A stretch of 23,256 nucleotides of DNA, from NCBI GenBank assembly GCA_045640985.1, contig JAZUFZ010000012.1:1-23256 (forward strand). The letters are read 5' to 3'. The stretch's first letter is position 1; the number at the start of each line of letters is the position of its first letter. Source of the stretch: Colimorpha sp045640985. GTDB taxonomy: Bacteria > Bacteroidota > Bacteroidia > Bacteroidales > P3. Shown here one piece after another: positions 1 to 7,123 of this stretch. The translations under genes and the position numbers were made by a program. Under the pieces are notes generated by a model that saw nothing but the letters and a program-made list of their open reading frames with translations, was not told where the DNA came from and did no database searches.

Positions 1-100
1 CTTTTTATCTCCAGTTTATCTTTTTTCTATCTCTTATTCTAAGGAAAGGAGATAAAAAGAAGTTAATATGGAGATAAAAAGAAGATAGAAGGGAGTTACT
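1..100. repeat. Palindromic repeat element, copy 1 (left end cut by window edge)
   Basis: This stretch is nearly identical to bases 8953-9052. The right half differs at about one base before the final nucleotide, and the left half at about five. It ends in GGAGTTAC at base 99, matching the GGAGTTACC end of the second copy. The motif GGAGATAAAAAGAAG occurs twice, at 48-62 and 70-84, spaced 22 bases apart. The left terminal inverted repeat seen in copy 2 should begin about 20 bases before the window. No transposase gene is near, so it resembles a non-autonomous MITE-like or dispersed palindromic element. It lies upstream of the operon that starts at 236. Confidence 0.8.
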
Positions 101-166
101 CTATACAAACGCCTGTATTACATGCCGGAAGAAAGCGGAGAAAGCGATTCATCTAAGGCTGCAATA

Positions 167-174
167 TATTTTTG
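167..174 (+). promoter_or_regulatory. Candidate -7 promoter element (TATTTTTG)
   Basis: TATTTTTG fits the Bacteroidota -7 consensus TAnnTTTG. It lies about 60 bases before the first start codon of the operon at 236, a sensible leader length. No clear TTTG -33 box is found 19-21 bases upstream, so this is only a candidate. Confidence 0.35.
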
Positions 175-235
175 AACCGGGGGAAACAATATATTCAAGG
201 TTTTCGCGTTATTATTTTAATAAAACCGACTGATA

Positions 236-742
236 ATGGACTTCACGACAGACAAGACGACGCTTACGGAGGGCGATATCATAGAACTCCGCTGGGACTG
301 CGGCGAGGGGACCGATACAATCCTCACGATAGACAACGGATACCGGAAGAGCGACATACCGCTGGGGTCGGTAGGGACACGGAAATTCCGGCTCAACCGC
401 TCGAAGGGCAGGACCCGTATCACCCTGAGAACCAAGGAAAACGGAAAAGAGCGGATCAAAGAGATCAAGGTACGTGTCAGGAAACTCAAGCCAGTAAAAG
501 CCGAGACGGTATATGAAAACGGGAAATCGGGTCTCGGGGAGGATCTGAGGCAGAAACTCTCCCAGTGGAGGCAGAGGTTCAAGACCGGATTCGGAGCCCT
601 GCCCGTGCAGAAGCAGATGGCCTACAAGATATTGGGGCTCATGGCGGCGGGGCTGGTCATCAGTGCTATATGGCCGAGGCTCTACGGCGCGGGAATGATG
701 CTGGTACTTTTCTACCTGGGTTTGACAATACTGAAACGATGA
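236..742 (+). CDS. Hypothetical protein with beta-rich N-terminus and two C-terminal membrane helices
   Basis: I do not recognise this 168-residue protein as a named family. Residues 1-84 alternate polar and hydrophobic positions and are rich in Lys, Arg and Thr, as in a small Ig-like beta sandwich. Residues 85-125 are a charged linker. Residues about 130-146 and 150-166 are two hydrophobic segments separated by a short WPRLYG turn, so it probably forms a membrane hairpin. There is no signal peptide, so the N-terminal domain is probably cytoplasmic. The ATG at 236 is preferred because this frame ends in an ATGA overlap with the next gene (stop 740-742, next ATG 739-741). It is the first gene of a coupled four-gene operon. 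Function is unknown. Confidence 0.8.
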   Translation: MDFTTDKTTLTEGDIIELRWDCGEGTDTILTIDNGYRKSDIPLGSVGTRKFRLNRSKGRTRITLRTKENGKERIKEIKVRVRKLKPVKAETVYENGKSGLGEDLRQKLSQWRQRFKTGFGALPVQKQMAYKILGLMAAGLVISAIWPRLYGAGMMLVLFYLGLTILKR

Positions 743-2109
743 AGAAACACAGACATAGCGTAACGGACTGTTTCCGGGGTGTGGTCATGATATGCGCCCT
801 GCTGCAGCTATGCCCGGGAATCTGCAGGGGTCAGCAGGGGTCAGCAGCTGCCATAGAGAATCCATTCCCAGAGGGGAAATACTGGCTGGGGGTAGTGCCG
901 GGAGCGGGTCTGCCCCTGAACCTGGCAGAACAGGACGGAGGCTGGGTTCTCTACAGTCCCGCCCAGACGGGCGACCAGCCCTATCCCGCGACGGAGTGGT
1001 CCCTGAGGAACGACACGCTCCGATACATCAGCTCGGACCTCGGAGTAAGGATTACCCTGAAGGTGGAGCCCAGCCGTATGACGGGAAAATTCAGGCAGAT
1101 GTTCACGAACTGCGACATCACCTTTGAGCCCGCGGAGGGACTGTTTCAGATGGATCGGCCCCAGGAGCCCCAGCCGCCCTATCCCTACAGGGAAGAAGCC
1201 GTAAGGGTTCAGCACGGCGATATCACCATTACAGGAACGCTCACCCGTCCCGCTGAGGGGGGAGAAGTTCCCGCCGTGGTCCTGGTGAGCGGCAGCGGAC
1301 AGCAGAACCAGGACGAGGAAATCGCAGGGCACAAGCCCTTCAAGATACTGGCGGACCGCCTCACGAGGAACGGCATTGCGGTGCTGCGATACAACGACCG
1401 GGGTATCGGAGGCTCTACAGGCGAGGTGGAGAATGCCACGACGTATGATTTTGCCGAGGATGCGGAGGCCTGCTTTGAATGGCTGAGGCGCCAGCCGGGG
1501 ATTGACCCCAAACGGGTGGGAATCATAGGACACAGCGAAGGCGGTGCGATAGCCCCGATAGTAGCTTCCCGCAACCGGAAGGTTGCCTTTGTAGTGATGC
1601 TGGCCGGGCCCGGCTGTACAGGCAAAGAGATATTGCTGCAGCAGAACCGCTGGATTTATGAACTGGCCGGGGTGGATTCCGCGCTGATAGCGGTAAGGCT
1701 GCAATATCTGGAGGCCCTTTTCGAGGGCAGAGAATACAAGATACCCGAAAGCCTCTCGAAAGAAGAGCGGAAAGCAGCCGGACTCGACAAGGGTAGCCTC
1801 ATGATGGGGGAAAAGCAGATGGAAATGCCCTGGATGCAGGCGTTCCTGAAACTGGACCCGAAGAGGTATCTACCCAAAGTGAAATGCCCGATACTTGCCT
1901 TGAACGGAGCCCTGGACTGTCAGGTTACAGCCACGGAAAACCTGAACAATATCAAGCAGCTGAACCGCAGAGCGGAGGTGGTGCTCCTGCCCGGACACAA
2001 CCACCTGATGCAGCACTGCGAGACGGGGAAACCCGAAGAATATATCCTGATTCAGGAGACCCTAAGTGAGGAAGTGATAGACCTGATACTGAAATTCATC
2101 CAGCCATGA
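739..2109 (+). CDS. Secreted alpha/beta hydrolase (prolyl oligopeptidase-like/esterase type)
   Basis: This 456-residue protein is probably exported. It has a basic N-terminus followed by a hydrophobic stretch (residues about 13-28) typical of a signal peptide. Residues about 35-140 form a family-specific beta-rich N-terminal region. An alpha/beta hydrolase domain follows, with the nucleophile elbow GHSEGG (Ser266), an acid in NGALDCQV (Asp393) and a histidine in GHNHLMQH (His422 is the likely catalytic one, by analogy with the NHLFQ motif of related proteins). The oxyanion segment is near VSGSGQQNQDE. Such proteins are usually annotated as esterases or peptidases; the substrate cannot be told from sequence. 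The frame stays open upstream to 565, but the ATG at 739 is chosen because it overlaps the previous stop as ATGA and exposes the signal peptide. It is coupled by another ATGA overlap to the YraN gene. Confidence 0.88.
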   Translation: MKKHRHSVTDCFRGVVMICALLQLCPGICRGQQGSAAAIENPFPEGKYWLGVVPGAGLPLNLAEQDGGWVLYSPAQTGDQPYPATEWSLRNDTLRYISSDLGVRITLKVEPSRMTGKFRQMFTNCDITFEPAEGLFQMDRPQEPQPPYPYREEAVRVQHGDITITGTLTRPAEGGEVPAVVLVSGSGQQNQDEEIAGHKPFKILADRLTRNGIAVLRYNDRGIGGSTGEVENATTYDFAEDAEACFEWLRRQPGIDPKRVGIIGHSEGGAIAPIVASRNRKVAFVVMLAGPGCTGKEILLQQNRWIYELAGVDSALIAVRLQYLEALFEGREYKIPESLSKEERKAAGLDKGSLMMGEKQMEMPWMQAFLKLDPKRYLPKVKCPILALNGALDCQVTATENLNNIKQLNRRAEVVLLPGHNHLMQHCETGKPEEYILIQETLSEEVIDLILKFIQP

Positions 2110-2474
2110 GAACGACGACACCTTTGGGTCCCGCAGGGGAAGCACTTGCGCAGAAATACCTGAAAGAGCAGGGGTATGCTATTCTGGCCACCAACTGGAG
2201 AGCGGGCAAGGCAGAAGCAGACGTCATAGCATACAAGGAAGGACTTCTGGTGTTTGTGGAAGTAAAGACCCGGACCGACACGATCTTCGCCCAACCCGAA
2301 GAGGCCGTAAACCGTACGAAACAGAAGGCCTATATCCGCCTGGCAAACGCATACGTGCTACAGCATCAGCGGAAAGAGGAAGTCCGTTTCGACATCATCA
2401 CCGTCGTAATAAATAATGATACGAACACAGAAATCAAACATATACCTAACGCATTTTCCGCCTTTGAATTATGA
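2106..2474 (+). CDS. YraN family protein (UPF0102, endonuclease-like fold)
   Basis: This 122-residue protein matches the YraN/UPF0102 family in length and motifs. The motifs are GEALAQKYL near the start (Glu12), a GYxILxxNWR segment (residues 23-32), an acidic AEAD segment (Glu37, Asp39) and FVEVKTR (Glu52, Lys54). These residues line the active site of the PD-(D/E)XK or Holliday-junction-resolvase-like fold. The biochemical role of YraN proteins is poorly established; a nuclease function is inferred from the fold. The canonical GEID is AEAD here, but the key aspartate is kept. It is coupled on both sides by ATGA overlaps (2106-2109 with the hydrolase, 2471-2474 with ispE). Confidence 0.92.
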   Translation: MRTTTPLGPAGEALAQKYLKEQGYAILATNWRAGKAEADVIAYKEGLLVFVEVKTRTDTIFAQPEEAVNRTKQKAYIRLANAYVLQHQRKEEVRFDIITVVINNDTNTEIKHIPNAFSAFEL

Positions 2475-3277
2475 TAAGTCATCCCAATTGCAAGATCAAC
2501 ATCGGACTGCACGTAACCGGGAAACGGCCCGATGGTTACCACAACATAGAAACCGTTTTTTATCCTGTGCCGCTGTGCGACAGACTGGAGATTGTGAAAA
2601 GCGGGCAGTTTGAATTCACCCAGGAAGGCATACCGATCGGCGGAGATGCGGAACAGAACCTGTGTGTGAAGGCCTACCGGCTGCTGGAGCGGGATTTTCC
2701 GCAGATCAGCCCTGTGCATATCCACCTGACGAAAAACATACCATTCGGGGCAGGTCTGGGAGGCGGTTCATCGGACGCAGCGTTTGTATTGAAGATGCTG
2801 AACACGATATTCCCCCTCGGACTCAGCGAAGACCAGCTTCAGGAGTATGCCCGGACCCTGGGATCCGACTGTGCTTTCTTCATCCGTAACAGCCCCGTGT
2901 ATGCCAGTCAGCGTGGGGACGTAATGGAACCTTACAGCCTTGACCTGAGCGGCTACAGGCTTGTTCTGATGAAGCCTTCGTGCGGAGTCTCTACGGCAGA
3001 AGCCTATCGCGAACTCACCCCGAGAGCGGGCAAAGTGAGACTGCAGGAGGCCCTTCAGGAACCCCTCACCCACTGGCGGGACACTATTGAAAACCACTTC
3101 GAGGAGACCGTCTTCAGGCAGCATCCAGAGATTGCATATCTCAAGCAGCTGCTGTACGACCGGGGGGCACTTTACGCCGCCATGTCGGGTTCGGGCTCTA
3201 CGGTATTCGGGGTCTTCAAGAAGATTCCTGAACTACCCGATATGGAGGAGGTCATATCCTACGTCCTCACATTATGA
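2471..3277 (+). CDS. ispE: 4-diphosphocytidyl-2-C-methyl-D-erythritol kinase IspE
   Basis: IspE is the ATP-dependent kinase of the non-mevalonate (MEP) isoprenoid pathway; it phosphorylates the 2-hydroxyl of CDP-methylerythritol in the cytoplasm. The 268-residue protein has the family start CKINIGLHVTGKRPDGYHN (Lys8), the GHMP-kinase ATP loop GAGLGGGSSDA (residues 93-103), the catalytic-aspartate segment GSDCAFF (Asp133) and the third GHMP motif AMSGSGSTVFG near the C-terminus. Length is close to the family norm. It is the last gene of the operon that starts at 236, and its ATG overlaps the yraN stop as ATGA. Its 3' end overlaps the convergent methyltransferase gene by 11 bases, and no terminator is visible. 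Confidence 0.96.
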   Translation: MISHPNCKINIGLHVTGKRPDGYHNIETVFYPVPLCDRLEIVKSGQFEFTQEGIPIGGDAEQNLCVKAYRLLERDFPQISPVHIHLTKNIPFGAGLGGGSSDAAFVLKMLNTIFPLGLSEDQLQEYARTLGSDCAFFIRNSPVYASQRGDVMEPYSLDLSGYRLVLMKPSCGVSTAEAYRELTPRAGKVRLQEALQEPLTHWRDTIENHFEETVFRQHPEIAYLKQLLYDRGALYAAMSGSGSTVFGVFKKIPELPDMEEVISYVLTL

Positions 3278-4463
3278 CCCTATTGGCCAGAAACGCAGTA
3301 GGGCGGGTACCGAGCGTGGTTGCAATGATGAACTGCGTTCCCCCCTCAGAGAGTTTGAGTTTCTGCATGATATTCTGGGCGGTATCGGGATAATTCCTGC
3401 TGACCACGTGGGCTTTACGTTCCGGAATCAGCGAAGCCACAACTCTGGCGTTGAGTTTTACTTCCGAGAGAACCTCAAACACTCGCCCGGGGAAGTCGGT
3501 GATGAGAATGTCCGCTGTATATAGATGGGTATTCCGTGCAAGTTTCTTCAAACCATACCTGCAGGCCACGCTGTTATAAAACCCACTCTTCATAATAGCG
3601 GCATTAGGTTCATAGAGGAAACGCTGTATGGCAGTGCAATATACTGTTGCAGAGAATGCGCGCAGTTCTTCCTCGTCCTGGAACGTGAGTTCCGGCTGTC
3701 CGCTTCCGAGATTCAGACAATGATATACGGGCGCGGCGAGTTGCGCCTGTTCCAAAACAAAAAGGACCTCTTTGCACTCACCCTGGAGCGCCAGCACATG
3801 CACCTCAGACACATTACCCAGCTGCAGTACCGCTTCCGGAATGGAAATCATAGGGGAAGCCTTTACGATAAGCCGCCTGCAATGGTTTTTCAACAGTCCC
3901 AGATGCTCCAGAAGGTTAGGTGTACAATCTTCAAAGGCTGAAACTTTCCGACCTTTCTGACTGCGTCTTGCAGGGTCGATATATATCACATCATACGCCT
4001 TTCTTTCTGCAATCCAGGCCATGCTGTCCTTGTGGTAGCACTGGATATTCCCGGCTTCGAGCTGCTGGAAGTTATGGGCGGCAAGCAGGCAGAGTTCCTC
4101 ATCCAGTTCCACATAATCAACCTGCCGGCATCGTTTCGAGAAATAATAGCTGTCCACCCCCATTCCACCTGTAAGATCCGCCAGGGAAAAGGTTCCCTCG
4201 GGGAGAAGCATACTCTTGTATTGCGCCAGCTGTTCCGACGAAGCCTGTTCCCGATTCAGTCTCGGAGGATAATAAAGTCCTTCCTGCCCAGCCCACGAGG
4301 GCCATTTGACCTGGGCTTGCTTCCGGCCTTCAATCTGTTGTGCCACCCACGGCATATCAACCTCAGGATACCGGGACGCATTAAAAAGCAACCTCTCTGG
4401 GATATCCTCCCAGTGAAGTTGCAGAAATTTCAATGTCTTATCGGTCGGAAGCCCCATATTCAA
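3267..4463 (-). CDS. Class I SAM-dependent methyltransferase with THUMP-like C-terminal domain
   Basis: The protein has up to 398 residues. After a roughly 90-residue N-terminal region comes a class I methyltransferase core with the SAM-binding motif DLTGGMGVD (residues 96-104), an acidic YVELDEE strand and a DPARR motif (163-167) in the place of the catalytic loop. The last ~80 residues match the THUMP-like domain seen in Bacteroidota proteins of this type. An RNA substrate is likely by family, but the target is unknown. Two starts are possible: TTG at 4463, which overlaps the upstream stop as TTGA, or ATG at 4457. The first gives two extra residues; I cannot decide between them. It is the last gene of the operon starting at 8760 and converges on ispE. 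Confidence 0.9.
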   Translation of the reverse strand: MNMGLPTDKTLKFLQLHWEDIPERLLFNASRYPEVDMPWVAQQIEGRKQAQVKWPSWAGQEGLYYPPRLNREQASSEQLAQYKSMLLPEGTFSLADLTGGMGVDSYYFSKRCRQVDYVELDEELCLLAAHNFQQLEAGNIQCYHKDSMAWIAERKAYDVIYIDPARRSQKGRKVSAFEDCTPNLLEHLGLLKNHCRRLIVKASPMISIPEAVLQLGNVSEVHVLALQGECKEVLFVLEQAQLAAPVYHCLNLGSGQPELTFQDEEELRAFSATVYCTAIQRFLYEPNAAIMKSGFYNSVACRYGLKKLARNTHLYTADILITDFPGRVFEVLSEVKLNARVVASLIPERKAHVVSRNYPDTAQNIMQKLKLSEGGTQFIIATTLGTRPTAFLANRVIM

Positions 4464-5350
4464 TATATTCCCTGGTCGTGCAGTTCTTTCAAACGAGCTA
4501 CCACCATCGGACGGTCTTCCTTATAGGTTACGCCAAACCACTGGGCCGTCGTATGCAGCACCGTCATGGTTGCATAACCGCTTGCAAGGAAGGTATTCAC
4601 AGCAAACGGGATATAATATTCGCTTTTCAGTTCCTGACCATGCTCTTTCAGGAAGGTAACGAACAGTTTCTCGCTTTCCACAAAATAGTCGGGGGTAAAT
4701 CCGAACAGGTTCATCGATACTGTTGCGTCTGCGGGCAGCGGGTGAGTGGAACCGTCTGCCTCTTTATAGGCGATACCTTCGGGAGTGCGGCTGATGGAGG
4801 TTCTTTCGGTCATGCTTTCCAGATGACCTTTGGAATCGATAGCACATACGCCACGGGAAACGCTTCCGTTTTCACTCAGGGTATTTTCCAGTTTATAGCC
4901 CACCATACAATACTGGCCTTTGGTTCCTTCCAGGGTCATCAGATGGTCCGCCATAACCTTGAAGGCATCTGCGCCATAGAAATCGTCAGCATTAATGATT
5001 GCGAACGGCTCATGGATAGCATCTTTTGCCATCAGAATGGCGTGATTGGTCCCCCAAGGTTTCTCACGGCCTTCGGGGACAGAAAACCCTTCGGGAAGAT
5101 AATCGAGTTCCTGGAAAACGTATTCCACCTCAATCTTGTTTCCGAAATGTTCCTTGTTGAACACTTTCTTGAAATCTTCCGCAAAACTGTGGCGGATGAC
5201 AAACACCACTTTTCCGAAGCCTGCGCGGATAGCGTCTATTACGGAATAATCCAGTATTGCCTGACCCTGTGGACCTACGCCGTCCATCTGTTTCAATCCG
5301 CCATAGCGGCTTCCCATACCTGCTGCTAAAACTAATAATGTTGGTTTCAT
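4460..5350 (-). CDS. Sugar-phosphate nucleotidyltransferase family protein
   Basis: This 296-residue protein has the Rossmann-like NTP-transferase fold of nucleotidyltransferases that activate sugar phosphates with UTP, dTTP or other NTPs. It carries LAAGMGSRYGGLKQ (residues 8-21), the nucleotide-binding loop with the conserved Arg15 and Lys20. It also has GTNHAIL (100-106) and INADDFYG (119-126), which supplies metal-binding acidic residues. The C-terminal part lacks the repeats of a left-handed beta-helix, so it is a single-domain type. Substrate sugar and NTP cannot be read from sequence. It lies 21 bases after tadA, and its stop touches the methyltransferase start, so it is part of the same operon. 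Confidence 0.88.
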   Translation of the reverse strand: MKPTLLVLAAGMGSRYGGLKQMDGVGPQGQAILDYSVIDAIRAGFGKVVFVIRHSFAEDFKKVFNKEHFGNKIEVEYVFQELDYLPEGFSVPEGREKPWGTNHAILMAKDAIHEPFAIINADDFYGADAFKVMADHLMTLEGTKGQYCMVGYKLENTLSENGSVSRGVCAIDSKGHLESMTERTSISRTPEGIAYKEADGSTHPLPADATVSMNLFGFTPDYFVESEKLFVTFLKEHGQELKSEYYIPFAVNTFLASGYATMTVLHTTAQWFGVTYKEDRPMVVARLKELHDQGIY

Positions 5351-5371
5351 TGTATTTTTCTGATATTTGTA

Positions 5372-5824
5372 TTAATTCGTTCTGAGTTCCTTAAAAAAAT
5401 CTTTCATCAAGGCTTCGCATTCCTCAGCCATCACGCCGTTCTCCACCACTGTTTTGGGGTGGAGCATCGCTCTTCCCAGCCGTTCAAAGCCCCGCTTCGG
5501 GTCGGAAGCGCCATAAACTATACGGCCTATCTGGGTCCAGCCCGCGGCTCCCGCGCACATCACGCATGGCTCCAGCGTTACATATAACGTACATTCGGTA
5601 AGGTACTTGCTCGACAACGCTTCCGTAGCCGCCGTGAAGGCAAGCATTTCCGCATGGGCGGTCACGTCGTGAAGCCGTTCGGTCTGGTTATGAGTGCGCG
5701 CCAGAATGGTTCCTTTGCTCACGATAACCGCTCCCACAGGTATCTCACCTTCACTAAAAGCCTCTCGGGCTTCGCGGAGGGCCTGCTGCATGAAATATTC
5801 GTCCGGATTGTCGAAGATGCTCAT
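5372..5824 (-). CDS. tadA: tRNA-specific adenosine deaminase TadA (nucleoside deaminase)
   Basis: TadA converts adenosine 34 in the anticodon of tRNA-Arg(ACG) to inosine. The 150-residue protein shows the zinc-dependent cytidine/adenosine deaminase signature: HAE (His57, catalytic proton-shuttling Glu59) and PCVMC (Cys87, Cys90) as zinc ligands. EGEIPVGAVIV at residues 25-35 is the usual substrate-pocket start, and the GRIVYGASDPKRG segment is family-typical. A broader nucleoside (guanine) deaminase role cannot be excluded from sequence alone. Its ATG overlaps the stop of the upstream gene as ATGA (5821-5824), so translation is probably coupled to the secreted protein before it. Confidence 0.92.
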   Translation of the reverse strand: MSIFDNPDEYFMQQALREAREAFSEGEIPVGAVIVSKGTILARTHNQTERLHDVTAHAEMLAFTAATEALSSKYLTECTLYVTLEPCVMCAGAAGWTQIGRIVYGASDPKRGFERLGRAMLHPKTVVENGVMAEECEALMKDFFKELRTN

Positions 5825-6558
5825 AATTTTGTGTCGAGGAAGATTTCCTTTTTATACGGAATAACTTTCAATGTATTATGGATAAGAATAATATCCCCAT
5901 CGGCCTGATAGCTCTCGAAGGAGGGATAGAAACCTTTTCTGAATGGCATATATTCGTGAACCGCACGCCAATCTACGGGATGTTTCGTAAACACCGAATC
6001 GCTGTCCAGCCTCGTGCCGTCCTCTATGTACATGAAGTAGAGTCCCGTCTTCTTTTCAAAAAGATAATGGCGGTCAAACATATTCGGAGCACGCATAAGT
6101 ACCTGCTGCACCTCCGAGCCTTCAAAATCCAAGGTTCCTTCGTAGGTTAGTTCCATGCCGTTGTTCTTCCAGAAATAGAGCGGAGACCTGAAATCGTATT
6201 CCCATTCCCGCTGGTAGAAATTGTCCACATGCACATGCCGCCAGCTTCTGTCGGAAGAGAAATAATACATGAACGATGAATCCTTATATCCTATCATCGC
6301 CACCTCGGGACGGCGGCCGCTCCATACCTCGATTCTGTAGTTGTTCGGGGGACAGTACCACCGCTTCATCCGTACCGTGTCGTCTTCGCCATAGCGTTTC
6401 ACGATTTCGCTCTCGATATAAAGCACCGAATCCTTCACATACGAGTCATAGTTCGCGAACTTCAAGAACCCCTCTACGAGCATAATAGCGGAATCCTGCT
6501 GCGCTTTCACGCCCAGGAAGCTCGGTATCAGCAACAGAACCAACAGTATTTTCTTCAT
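5821..6558 (-). CDS. Hypothetical secreted protein, possibly LolA-like
   Basis: This 245-residue protein starts with a clear signal peptide (MKKILLVLLLIPSFLGVKAQ, residues 1-20) and no lipobox cysteine, so it is probably periplasmic. The body is rich in aromatic and charged residues with alternating strand-like segments (for example RMKRWYCPPNNYRIEVW near residues 63-79). This is reminiscent of the LolA/LolB-like half-barrel of outer-membrane lipoprotein-sorting proteins, and the neighbouring lipoprotein (6569-7123) also belongs to a family of that fold. The LolA link is an inference from layout and texture. It lies 10 bases after the DUF4292-like gene and is coupled to tadA by ATGA. Confidence 0.8.
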   Translation of the reverse strand: MKKILLVLLLIPSFLGVKAQQDSAIMLVEGFLKFANYDSYVKDSVLYIESEIVKRYGEDDTVRMKRWYCPPNNYRIEVWSGRRPEVAMIGYKDSSFMYYFSSDRSWRHVHVDNFYQREWEYDFRSPLYFWKNNGMELTYEGTLDFEGSEVQQVLMRAPNMFDRHYLFEKKTGLYFMYIEDGTRLDSDSVFTKHPVDWRAVHEYMPFRKGFYPSFESYQADGDIILIHNTLKVIPYKKEIFLDTKL

Positions 6559-6568
6559 AATTCTTCTC

Positions 6569-7123
6569 TTAGAAATAAGTCATATCCATTTTCTGGGCAG
6601 TTGCGGGAATCTCAAACGGGAAAGTCAGCCGCGACGGCTGTTCGGTATGCTTGAACTTCACGTTCACGGCATATCCCATCACCTTCATACTGATCGGTTC
6701 TCCGTTCTGGAGATGTTCCGCCAGCAGGTCCTGGACCGTATAATAATTGAGGTTCCGTCCCATCCACCGGCTCACATCGTCATAGCTTGCCGCCACATAG
6801 CTGTTGTTGAGTCTTACATACCCGAACACCGAGTCCCGCGTAAGGATTGCCCTGCCGAGCTCGATGATCTTGCTTGCCGTAACCCATATCACGCTGTCGC
6901 GCTGGATTCTCACAAGCCCGCTTGCCGAAATGTCTCTTACCGTGCAGCTGAACGAACTGCTGAGATACAGCGGCATATCCACATGATGTTCCTCCACGGG
7001 AATGCTGTCCATTACGGGCACAATCGTACCGCCCGCCTGCGGTTCTTCCTGCGGATTGTTCTGATGATGGCACGCGCCGAGCAACAAGGCCGCCATCGCG
7101 ATTATCGGAAACAGTTTCTTCAT
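6569..7123 (-). CDS. DUF4292-like lipoprotein (LolA-superfamily fold)
   Basis: This 184-residue protein has a lipoprotein signal peptide with lipobox LLGAC (Cys18), so it is probably lipid-anchored in the envelope. The central part reads as a DUF4292 protein: a strand ending in GLVRIQRDSVIWVTAS, then IIELGRAILTRDSV, then a segment with SYDDVSRWMG and LNYYTVQDLL. DUF4292 is related to LolA/LolB lipoprotein carriers. It is shorter than the roughly 250 residues I would expect and looks compact at the C-terminus. From general knowledge, DUF4292 genes often follow a TPR-lipoprotein gene in Bacteroidota, and that is the order here. Its ATG overlaps the TPR gene stop as ATGA (7120-7123). Confidence 0.82.
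   Translation of the reverse strand: MKKLFPIIAMAALLLGACHHQNNPQEEPQAGGTIVPVMDSIPVEEHHVDMPLYLSSSFSCTVRDISASGLVRIQRDSVIWVTASKIIELGRAILTRDSVFGYVRLNNSYVAASYDDVSRWMGRNLNYYTVQDLLAEHLQNGEPISMKVMGYAVNVKFKHTEQPSRLTFPFEIPATAQKMDMTYF

Noticed and set aside
1..100. CRISPR-like or tandem repeat interpretation of the GGAGATAAAAAGAAG motif.
   Set aside because: Only two motifs per element, no regular spacer series and no cas genes. The pattern is an inverted-repeat element instead.
172..516. An open frame overlapping the first operon gene.
   Set aside because: It starts at TTG, has a low-complexity Arg/Asp/Gln composition, and conflicts with the frame whose stop forms the ATGA overlap at 739-742.
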